NCBI GenBank assembly: GCA_027010005.1 | Contig: JALVCM010000062.1 | Coordinates: 1-5,121, forward strand | Length of the DNA: 5,121 bases | Direction: 5' to 3' | Source of the DNA: Thiohalobacter sp. | GTDB taxonomy: Bacteria > Pseudomonadota > Gammaproteobacteria > DSM-19610 | In this document: positions 1 through 5,121 of the stretch, piece after piece | Layout: every line of letters starts with the position of its first letter | Numbering within the stretch: position 1 is the first letter of the stretch | Program-made: the position numbers and the translations under genes | Notes under the pieces: model-generated | The model's database searches: none | The model's input: only the letters and a program-made list of their open reading frames with translations | What the model was told of the DNA's origin: nothing

Positions 1-2
1 TG

Positions 3-1880
3 ACACCTACTGCGCAGCTTGCCGCGGCACTGTCTGTCCTGGTCGGTCTGCTGGCCTGGTGGCTGGCCAGATATGTCGATCCTGTTCAGTTGCCGAAACC
101 TGCTGCAAGTCAATCTTCCGGGATAAATAAACCGCATCCGGCTGCCCGTGTCGTTTTGCCTGTCATGGCACTGTCCGGTGCGCTTGGTCTGTCGCTGGAA
201 GTGCTCTGGACGCGTATATTAATCCAGGGGATTGGTTCAACGGCCTATGTGTTTTCAATTGTTCTGGCCCTGTTTCTTGCGGGTATCGCACTGGGCAGCT
301 ACATCGTGCGTCGCCGGGTCGATCACTGGAAAGACCTGTATTCAGCATTGGCGATATCACAGGCGCTGGCAGCCCTGTTTACACTCGCCGGGGTGCCGGT
401 GCTGAACTGGGTCATGCCACCGTTCGTGTCCGGTATCATGGGATTGTTCGGACTCGATATCGAACAGGCCTTTTTCCAGACCTGGGCGCTGTGGGCTGTG
501 GGCGCACTGTTGCCGGCAACCGTTGCACTGGGCGCTGGTTTGCCGATTGCCGCACGCCTGATTGCCGACAACCGGCACTGTGTTGGACGGAGCATGGGAC
601 GACTGTATGCCGTCAATACCTACGGCGGTGTCATCGGCTCATTGTGTACGGGTTTCCTGTTGTTGCCTCGGGTGGGCGTGTACTGGACGATCACACTGGT
701 CTCGGCATTGTATCTCCTTGCGGCTGTCATCCTCATATTCCAGGCTGAAGCCGTAAAATCAGGTCGCAAACGCCGTGCCCTTGCTCCTGTGGGCCTGTCT
801 TTTCTGGCCTGGTTTTTCCTGCCACCGAGCCTGGTCTATGACAGGGTCACTAACTATACAACAGGCAGAATTGTCGATTATCAGGAAGACTATTACGGTT
901 CAATTCTGGTGACAGAGGAGGTAGACGATAACGGCCCTTACAAACGCCTGCTGGTCAACGGGACATCTTATTCAGGTACAGGGCAGTACGCGGTGCATTA
1001 CATGCGCCTGCAAGGACATTTGCCGTTGTTTATGTCGCAGGCACCGCTCAAGGAGTCTCTGGTTATCTGTCTAGGTGTCGGTTTGACAGCCGGCGCCATA
1101 ACCACTCATCCGAACACGGGGCTGACGGTGGTTGAATTGTCGCGTGCGATTGTTGGTTTGAGCCCTCTGTTTTCCGAAGTGAATGAAAAAGTCTACCAGA
1201 ACCCTGCTGTCAGGCTGGTGACTGATGATGGGAGAAACTACCTGGTGCGTAACCCGGAAAAACGCTTCGATGTTATTACCCTTGAACCACCACCACCCGT
1301 ACTTGCCGGTATGGCAAACCTCTACAGCCTTGACTTCTACCGGTTGACAAGGCAGCACCTGACCGAGAAGGGGGTAGTTGTCCAGTGGATTCCGCTGCAC
1401 ACCCAGAGTAACGCAGATACACGTATGCTGATCGCAACATTCCTTGAAGTCTTTCCCAATGCCAGCCTATGGTGGACGGAAAGCGGGGAGACGCTGATTC
1501 TGGGAAGAATAGACGATGCGCCACTGCAGCAGGGGCATTTTCAGGCATTGATGTCGAATGCCGGTGTGGCGCGCAGCCTCAGGGAGATTGGGATTGATAC
1601 CCCCGAGCAACTGGCAGCACATTTCCTGCTGGATCGTCAGGGACTGAAAGCCATTGCCGGCAACAGCACCATAATGAACGATGACTTGCCCGTTATTGAA
1701 TACCGTGTCCCGCTGTTTAACGGGGATTACCAACCTCTGCTGAACGACGTTTTCCGACATCGGCCTGGCAATAACCAGATTGCAACAGAACTCGGTTTTG
1801 TCCCTGAAGAATCCGGCGAAAAGATCAGGCAAGCGTGGAGTGAACTCAAAAGTCTCTGGTATCAGGAGACTTCTGATTAA
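3..1880 (+). CDS. Fused multi-pass membrane / spermidine synthase-like protein (5' end outside window)
   Basis: The frame is open to the left edge, giving 625 visible codons before TAA at 1878-1880. The TTG at 90 is internal: the codons before it encode a hydrophobic segment (LLAWWLAR). The first ~250 residues after position 90 hold several membrane helices in the pattern of fused MFS/spermidine synthase proteins, including LEVLWTRIL, LAGIALGSY and the YAVNTYGGVIGSLCTGF segment near 606-650. A Rossmann methyltransferase-like domain follows: YYGSILV near 891, the nucleotide-binding loop CLGVG at 1068-1082, the acidic VVEL ending near 1139, TDDGRNY at about 1221-1241, and LEPPPP at 1281-1298. 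NDDLPVIEY near the C-terminus (about 1677-1703) is also typical. True spermidine synthases have a catalytic Asp where this protein has Glu-Pro, as is usual in the fused membrane family, so polyamine synthesis should not be assumed. The natural substrate is unknown. Family assignment is confident, function is not. Confidence 0.9.
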   Translation, partial: TPTAQLAAALSVLVGLLAWWLARYVDPVQLPKPAASQSSGINKPHPAARVVLPVMALSGALGLSLEVLWTRILIQGIGSTAYVFSIVLALFLAGIALGSYIVRRRVDHWKDLYSALAISQALAALFTLAGVPVLNWVMPPFVSGIMGLFGLDIEQAFFQTWALWAVGALLPATVALGAGLPIAARLIADNRHCVGRSMGRLYAVNTYGGVIGSLCTGFLLLPRVGVYWTITLVSALYLLAAVILIFQAEAVKSGRKRRALAPVGLSFLAWFFLPPSLVYDRVTNYTTGRIVDYQEDYYGSILVTEEVDDNGPYKRLLVNGTSYSGTGQYAVHYMRLQGHLPLFMSQAPLKESLVICLGVGLTAGAITTHPNTGLTVVELSRAIVGLSPLFSEVNEKVYQNPAVRLVTDDGRNYLVRNPEKRFDVITLEPPPPVLAGMANLYSLDFYRLTRQHLTEKGVVVQWIPLHTQSNADTRMLIATFLEVFPNASLWWTESGETLILGRIDDAPLQQGHFQALMSNAGVARSLREIGIDTPEQLAAHFLLDRQGLKAIAGNSTIMNDDLPVIEYRVPLFNGDYQPLLNDVFRHRPGNNQIATELGFVPEESGEKIRQAWSELKSLWYQETSD

Positions 1881-1881
1881 T

Positions 1882-1972
1882 GCGTCATTGCGAGGATGCC
1901 TTGACCCGAAGGGTAAGGTACCCGTAATGAAGCCCGGAGGGCTTCTATGGGCCGAATTGACGCGGCAATCTC
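1882..1972. repeat. REP-like intergenic repeat, ATTGCGAGG...GCAAT type
   Basis: The stretch begins one base after the stop codon of the membrane/spermidine synthase-like gene. It opens with GTCATTGCGAGG (1884-1895) and closes with GACGCGGCAATCTC (1959-1972), the two ends of a palindromic intergenic repeat seen in many proteobacterial genomes. Two hairpins lie inside: GGGTA/TACCC at 1911-1915 and 1919-1923 with an AGG loop, and a perfect 7-bp stem GAAGCCC/GGGCTTC at 1929-1935 and 1939-1945 with a GGA loop. No T-run follows either stem, so neither is a classic intrinsic terminator, although the second could protect or shape the 3' ends of the two convergent transcripts. The family assignment rests on the recognised ends. 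Copy number in the genome cannot be seen here. Confidence 0.55.
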
Positions 1973-2027
1973 TAATCGGTGAATACAAGCCCGAATCGTT
2001 CGAGATAGATAACAACTATGTCCGTCC

Positions 2028-2077
2028 GGTCGGCTGCGCACTGCTGTAAGAGCGTCAGAAACTGCTGGCGGCCGACC
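2028..2077. repeat. Long-stem inverted repeat with internal direct repeats
   Basis: GGTCGGCTGC (2028-2037) pairs with GCGGCCGACC (2068-2077) as a 10-bp stem with one G-T wobble, enclosing a 30-nt loop. The heptamer ACTGCTG occurs twice, at 2040-2046 at the start of the loop and at 2061-2067 at its end. The element lies in the convergent gap, about 55 bases beyond the tatA stop codon (reading the minus strand), with no coding sequence around it. It could be a transcript-end structure for tatA, part of a degenerate intergenic repeat, or chance. No U-tract supports an intrinsic terminator. The rest of the 1881-2132 gap shows no gene. Confidence 0.4.
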
Positions 2078-2132
2078 CTGTTGCACCTGGCGGGAGAGCA
2101 CGCCTGTATGTGAAGTGCCTGCGAGGGTGCTG

Positions 2133-2333
2133 TTACAGCTGGGAAGAATCTCTTGCTTCGGACGCGGAAGGGCTGATAATGCCATTGGTTGCCGTGCTGT
2201 CATCACGCACAGCCTGTTTGAAACCCCTGATGGCAGCACCCAGGTCGGAACCCAGTCCGCGCATCCGTTTTGCACCAAACAGGACAAGAACAATTGCCAG
2301 AATAATAAGCAGTTGCCAGATACTGATACCCAT
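2133..2333 (-). CDS. tatA: Sec-independent protein translocase subunit TatA (TatA/TatE family)
   Basis: The 66-residue product has the whole TatA plan. A short N-terminus (MGISIWQLL) leads into one membrane helix (about residues 5-18) with a polar Gln at position 7. The FG hinge follows at 19-20, then a basic amphipathic helix with [11 protein letters not shown] (29-39), including the conserved Phe38. The tail after about residue 45 is short, polar and acidic/serine-rich. TatA oligomers form the pore-like or membrane-thinning part of the twin-arginine translocase, which moves folded proteins across the inner membrane. The polar residue near the N-terminus is Gln, as in TatA, rather than the Glu typical of TatB. 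The length is closer to E. coli TatE (67) than to TatA (89). The ATG at 2333 is preceded by a G-rich GGGGGTG (2338-2344). No tatB or tatC is visible on either side, so this is an orphan or second copy. It lies 84 bases downstream of the broken hydrolase gene on the same strand. Confidence 0.93.
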   Translation of the reverse strand: MGISIWQLLIILAIVLVLFGAKRMRGLGSDLGAAIRGFKQAVRDDSTATNGIISPSASEARDSSQL

Positions 2334-2384
2334 ACTACACCCCCAGTCAAGATTGTTATTTTATTATTCATATAGCATGCACCC

Positions 2385-2413
2385 GTTATACCGGTCTGTG
2401 GCTTTGGTTACAA
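2385..2413 (-). promoter_or_regulatory. Candidate sigma-70 promoter for tatA
   Basis: On the minus strand, TTGTAA (2408-2413; 4 of 6 to the -35 consensus) is followed after exactly 17 bases by TATAAC (2385-2390; 5 of 6 to the -10 consensus). The transcript would start about 45 bases upstream of the tatA ATG. The placement, just after the hydrolase stop codon and ahead of tatA, suggests that tatA can be transcribed independently of the damaged gene upstream. This is a motif match only. Confidence 0.4.
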
Positions 2414-2417
2414 ACGA

Positions 2418-3258
2418 TCAGTGCAGGTTGATAACCTGAAGGTCATAGGCAACCCTGAGCCGGCCGGTAAAGCCCTGTTTGCGTATGATACGTTTGATTT
2501 CGGGCCGCCTGGGTTCTGTTATCCCCGTGATATGGGAAAGCAGTAATGTTTTGGCGCCTGATGCCACCGCCACTTCACCGATGCGCGTCGGTGTCGTATC
2601 GACATTGATAAACGGCAGCGGTGTGTCATCCATAATGGCCGTGTCGTAGATCAACAGATCAGTGCCCTGTGCAAGCGTGATCATGTTGTCGGTTGCAGAT
2701 GTGGTGTCACCGGAATAGGTAATGCTTTTCCCCTTGTACTCGATACGATAGGCCAGTGCCAGAACCGGGCCGTGGTTGACAGCGATGGTTTTCACCACCA
2801 GTCCGTCATTCTCACTCAGGACGGTAGACATGGGCAGGCTGGTATCGGCCGGGAATTGCAGGGTCTCATAGCTGAATGTCCCCGCCGAGAGCAGGCGGGA
2901 AGCCGGCAAGGTAGCACTCGAGGCCGGCATCTGCCGAAAAGTGGCCATCCAGGTATGCGTTTATCGAGGGAAAAGGTGATACGGCATTCTCCGATGGTCC
3001 GGCGAAAGTGTAGGGTGTTGTACGTTCAACGCCGGCTGCCATGTTGTGGAAGAACGACATGGCCAGTATCGGGGGCAGACCACCATCGTGGTCCATGTGC
3101 AGGTGACTGAACAGAATCGTCTCGATACACCGATATTTACCCCGGAAGCACCAATACGCGTTTTCTTTTTGCCGCACAGCCTGTGCACCTGCAGCGATAA
3201 AAAGTGCGCTGGTAACGAGCAGGATGAGCCTGTACATAACACCTGTGTGATTGAACAT
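2418..3258 (-). pseudogene. Secreted metallo-beta-lactamase-fold hydrolase, frameshifted
   Basis: Two overlapping minus-strand frames together encode one MBL-fold protein. The upstream frame starts at ATG 3258 with GAGGGA 8 bases before it, and encodes a Sec-type signal peptide (LILLVTSALFIAAGAQA). The metal-binding motif HLHMDH (about 3088-3105) follows, then GGLPPILAMSFF and YTFAGP. This frame ends at TGA 2866-2868. The downstream frame ends at 2418 and supplies the later ligands: VNHG, then SGDT, then LLLSHIT, plus DLLIYDTAIMD and TPTRIGEVA. Removing one C from the CCC run at 2897-2899 joins the frames smoothly as ECYLAGF-RLLSAGTFSYE. That gives about 279 residues, short for the family. 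Only about 20 residues separate the signal peptide from the HxHxDH strand, where relatives have about 55 or more, so an N-terminal deletion is also likely. It resembles arylsulfatase-like or RNase Z-like MBL hydrolases. The substrate is unknown. A sequencing error could explain the frameshift but not easily the missing N-terminal part. Confidence 0.82.
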
Positions 3259-3401
3259 ATGTCTGATCCCTCAGTAATAAAACGAACGGCTAAGGGCGCA
3301 AGCGGTCATGTCTGTGGCTATCGGTACAGACAGAGAGGGAGTATGAGGATGAAGCGGTCTTTCAGTTTGTCAGAAGCAGCTTGTCTGTAGTCTGATGAGG
3401 T

Positions 3402-4583
3402 TCAGGCTTGTTCTGAGGGCATTTCACTATAGAGTCGTAGCGTGTTACGGTCCTGTGACTTGGCAAAGTACAGCGCCTTGTCCGCAAGGGCGAGCAGGGC
3501 ATCGGGGTTGCTGGCGTCATCCGGGTAACTGGCGGCGCCAATACTCAATGTCACCGCGGATTCAGCGGCATTACCCGCTAATCCCTGTTTGAGCGCAGAC
3601 ATCAGGTTGGACGCTACCGTTTTCATACCATCACGACCATCTGACAGATCCGGCAGTAACACTACAAATTCATCCCCGCCCCAGCGAGCCAGTGTGTCAC
3701 TGGCTCGCAATTTCTGGCCGAGAATCTCACTGACGTGCACCAGTAAGCGGTCACCGGTTTTATGCCCATGTGTGTCATTGACCTGTTTAAAATGGTCAAG
3801 ATCGATAAACAGCACACCCACATGGAAGCCATGGCGCCTGGCATGCGCCAGTGCCTGTGCCATACGGTTCTCCAGCAGGCTGCGATTGGGAAGCCCGGTG
3901 AGTGCATCGTGCATGGCCATACGGCGGATCCTGCGTTCCTGCTGGTAGGTTTCAGTGATATCCCTGATGACCGCCTTGATACGAACCCTGGCCATATTAT
4001 GCCGGTCGAGCATGAAGTGGCCTTCGACCCAGCGTTCATCATCGATGTTATCCGCCAGTCGAAAACGCACGCGAACCACATGCTCCTGGCTGTGCATGAT
4101 GCGTTCCAGCATATGGGAAATGACCTCGGTGTCACCCGCCACGACGTGGTCGGCCAGGAAATTGCCCGGCGGTTTGTCGATATCCGCTTCATGGTTCAGG
4201 AGCTTTCGCCACCCGTCAGAAAAGCTGAGGATTTCACCCTGCGGAGATAACTCCAGTACCGCCTCGCTCAGCAGGTTTAACGTATCCATGTAACCGGCCT
4301 GACGTGCAGCCGATTCCTGCAGGTGTTTACTCAGCAGGCGGATTTCATCGAGTTCACAACGCAGACCGGCATATTTAAGCAGCTTCTCCATCATGCACCA
4401 GCGGGTGAAGCCGGACTGAAACAGGTTGAGGCTGATAAAAAACAGCATGCCCAGCCACAGCATGGACTTTTCACCATGGCGGTACAACATGATACCGATA
4501 ACGGTAATCAGCCCGCCCGCAATCGTACGGATGGTAGGCTCGATATAGGGTAAATGCTGGTTTTTTCTTGGTTCACATGGCAT
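3402..4583 (-). CDS. Membrane-anchored diguanylate cyclase, DUF2892-PAS-GGDEF
   Basis: This 393-residue protein should make cyclic di-GMP from two GTP at the inner membrane. Residues about 14-75 form two membrane helices resembling the DUF2892/YgaP membrane domain (IEPTIRTIAGGL, then SLNLFQSGFTRW and MEKLLKYAGLR). A short helical linker follows (about 77-100). A PAS-like sensor covers about 101-212 and ends in the typical VIRDITE (205-211). The GGDEF domain spans about 222-385: DALTGLPNR (226-234), FIDLDHFKQVNDTHGH (259-274), catalytic GGDEF (302-306), SIGAA (347-351) and the ADKALYFAK helix. The inhibitory I-site RASD (293-296) sits exactly five residues before GGDEF, so product inhibition is expected. 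All catalytic residues look intact and there is no EAL domain. The ATG at 4583 has AAGGTG (4592-4597) 8 bases upstream. The 143-base gap to the hydrolase gene downstream shows no strong terminator. The PAS ligand is unknown. Confidence 0.93.
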   Translation of the reverse strand: MPCEPRKNQHLPYIEPTIRTIAGGLITVIGIMLYRHGEKSMLWLGMLFFISLNLFQSGFTRWCMMEKLLKYAGLRCELDEIRLLSKHLQESAARQAGYMDTLNLLSEAVLELSPQGEILSFSDGWRKLLNHEADIDKPPGNFLADHVVAGDTEVISHMLERIMHSQEHVVRVRFRLADNIDDERWVEGHFMLDRHNMARVRIKAVIRDITETYQQERRIRRMAMHDALTGLPNRSLLENRMAQALAHARRHGFHVGVLFIDLDHFKQVNDTHGHKTGDRLLVHVSEILGQKLRASDTLARWGGDEFVVLLPDLSDGRDGMKTVASNLMSALKQGLAGNAAESAVTLSIGAASYPDDASNPDALLALADKALYFAKSQDRNTLRLYSEMPSEQA

Positions 4584-4609
4584 ACGTGTAACACCTTACC
4601 GAACATTAG

Positions 4610-4633
4610 CGACTTTAAGTCGCACGACTTAAA
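4610..4633. promoter_or_regulatory. Palindrome CGACTT-T-AAGTCG plus a third half-site
   Basis: CGACTTTAAGTCG (4610-4622) is a perfect 6-bp dyad around one T, and CGACTTAAA (4625-4633) repeats the half-site, 15 bases after the first. It lies 27 bases upstream of the diguanylate cyclase start, within the likely promoter or leader of that gene. This arrangement fits an operator for a dimeric regulator, but no regulator can be named. Confidence 0.4.
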
Positions 4634-4649
4634 TTAAATGCTGCGAGAA

Positions 4650-4673
4650 CATATGTAACTAAAAGTACATATG
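4650..4673. promoter_or_regulatory. Inverted repeat CATATGT(A)ACT / AGTACATATG
   Basis: Left arm 4650-4660 and right arm 4664-4673 form 10 base pairs around an AAA loop, with one bulged A in the left arm. Both arms carry the self-complementary CATATG. The element sits centrally in the divergent intergenic region, so it could act on either gene as an operator or as a transcript hairpin. No T-run follows on either strand, which argues against an intrinsic terminator. Confidence 0.45.
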
Positions 4674-4775
4674 CTGGTTACAGTGCTGAGTTGTCTGTAG
4701 ATATAACCCTTCCAAAAGTACCCTTAAGTACAGATTACCGCCGCCTCACTCCTGTATAAGGCCCATCAGGGTAAA

Positions 4776-4801
4776 TACCTGGTTAATCAGTATTCCAGGT
4801 A
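4776..4801. promoter_or_regulatory. Dyad TACCTGG...CCAGGTA upstream of the Tat-substrate gene
   Basis: TACCTGG (4776-4782) and CCAGGTA (4795-4801) are perfect 7-bp inverted arms separated by 12 bases, with centres about one and three-quarter helical turns apart. The dyad ends 46 bases before the ATG at 4848. A TATAAG hexamer lies just upstream (4755-4760) and could be a -10 box, but I see no good -35 partner. If TATAAG is the -10, the dyad overlaps the start of the transcript, a position suited to repression. The function is inferred from position only. Confidence 0.35.
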
Positions 4802-4833
4802 AGCCCGGTACACATTCAGATGGTTACCAGGAG

Positions 4834-4839
4834 AGGAGG
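4834..4839 (+). promoter_or_regulatory. Strong Shine-Dalgarno site AGGAGG
   Basis: AGGAGG, inside the purine-rich GGAGAGGAGGAG, sits 8 bases before the ATG at 4848. It is the best ribosome binding site in the window and fixes the start of the Tat-substrate gene. Confidence 0.9.
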
Positions 4840-4847
4840 AGTTCTGC

Positions 4848-5121
4848 ATGACAACAAGACGTAAATTTCTGAAAGGTGTCGGCGCTGGCGCCGGTGCATT
4901 GTTATTGCCACCCGGTATTCGGGCGGGTAGCCGTGGTGGTGGAATGACCGGCGGCGGCGGCGGTGGTGGTGGTGGCGGTGGTGGCGGTGGTGGTGGTACA
5001 ACCGTACCGGTGTTTGAATTACCTCTGAACATACCGCCGGAACTCCAGCCTGCCAGTTCTTCTGCGAGCAGTGACCTGTACGTGGTTTCGCAGGAGAATG
5101 CCTCACTGGAAATCATCCCCG
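4848..5121 (+). CDS. Tat-exported protein with poly-glycine linker, possibly a multicopper oxidase (3' end outside window)
   Basis: 91 codons plus one base are visible, starting at ATG 4848. The N-terminus TTRRKFLKG matches the twin-arginine motif (RRxFLK) exactly, with Arg4-Arg5, followed by a glycine/alanine-rich hydrophobic core (residues 10-20) and a likely cleavage site near GIRA-GS (after residue 26). Residues 35-50 are 16 consecutive glycines. After the linker come PVFELPLNIPPEL (54-66) and DLYVVSQENASLEIIP (76-91). This resembles the first strand of three-domain multicopper oxidases, where an 'IPP.L' segment precedes a strand leading to the first cupredoxin domain. The copper-ligand histidines would lie beyond the edge, so the enzyme call is tentative. 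Export as a folded, possibly cofactor-loaded protein is well supported. The gene diverges from the diguanylate cyclase gene, 264 bases away. Confidence 0.88.
   Translation, partial: MTTRRKFLKGVGAGAGALLLPPGIRAGSRGGGMTGGGGGGGGGGGGGGGGTTVPVFELPLNIPPELQPASSSASSDLYVVSQENASLEIIP
4950..4997 (+). repeat. In-frame GGY triplet tract encoding 16 glycines
   Basis: Sixteen consecutive glycine codons, six GGC and ten GGT, with no GGA or GGG. The interruption pattern (a GGC block, then mixed GGT and GGC) shows it is an imperfect GGN microsatellite. The in-frame triplet structure means slippage would change linker length without shifting the frame. A short GGG at residues 30-32 precedes it. Confidence 0.95.

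Noticed and set aside
90..92. TTG as the start codon of the membrane/spermidine synthase-like gene
   Set aside because: The same frame is open to the left edge and encodes a hydrophobic helix before it. No ribosome binding site precedes it.
1929..1945. GAAGCCC/GGGCTTC hairpin as an intrinsic terminator
   Set aside because: No T-run follows on either strand. It is better explained as part of the intergenic repeat.
1877..2371. Minus-strand open frame across tatA and the convergent gap
   Set aside because: It overlaps the clear tatA in another frame, and its C-terminal part is a translation of the intergenic repeat (ending in LAMTH, typical of such repeats).
2866..2948. Programmed ribosomal frameshift in the MBL-fold gene
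   Set aside because: There is no A/T-rich slippery heptamer or clear downstream pseudoknot at the switch point, and the N-terminal region also appears damaged, so a mutation is simpler.
3310..3330. TCTGT/ACAGA hairpin downstream of the diguanylate cyclase gene as a terminator
   Set aside because: The stem is only 5 bp with a long loop and no T-run.
4787..5116. Minus-strand open frame with a poly-proline run opposite the Tat-substrate gene
   Set aside because: The proline run is only the complement of the glycine codons. The plus strand has the AGGAGG site and an exact Tat motif.

Overview
The window looks like a chromosomal segment from a gammaproteobacterium or close relative. The base composition is moderate-to-high GC. 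The genes have proteobacterial character: a TatA with the E. coli-like WQLL start, a DUF2892-PAS-GGDEF signalling protein, and a short intergenic repeat of the ATTGCGAGG...GCAAT type common in these genomes. No species can be named from the sequence alone.

Layout, left to right. (1) The 3' part of a large plus-strand gene for a polytopic membrane protein fused to a spermidine-synthase-like domain runs in from the left edge and stops at 1880. (2) A convergent, gene-free stretch (1881-2132) holds a REP-like intergenic repeat directly after the stop codon, then a separate long-stem inverted repeat. (3) Three genes lie on the minus strand, in transcription order: a diguanylate cyclase (4583 to 3402), a secreted metallo-beta-lactamase-fold hydrolase broken by at least one frameshift (3258 to 2418), and a small, complete tatA (2333 to 2133). 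(4) A divergent intergenic region (4584-4847) carries several inverted repeats. (5) A plus-strand gene starts at 4848 with a very strong ribosome binding site and a textbook twin-arginine signal peptide, followed by 16 consecutive glycines. It runs off the right edge and may be a multicopper oxidase.

How the genes may work together. The clearest link is export: an orphan TatA (no tatB or tatC visible) sits about 2.5 kb from a gene for a Tat substrate. The disrupted hydrolase carries a Sec-type signal peptide, so the locus leans towards envelope or periplasmic functions. The diguanylate cyclase is membrane-anchored and has both its catalytic GGDEF motif and an inhibitory RxxD site, so it should make c-di-GMP under feedback control. 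Nothing in the window shows what it regulates. No CRISPR array, tRNA, rRNA or insertion sequence was seen, and I found no convincing new multi-gene system.
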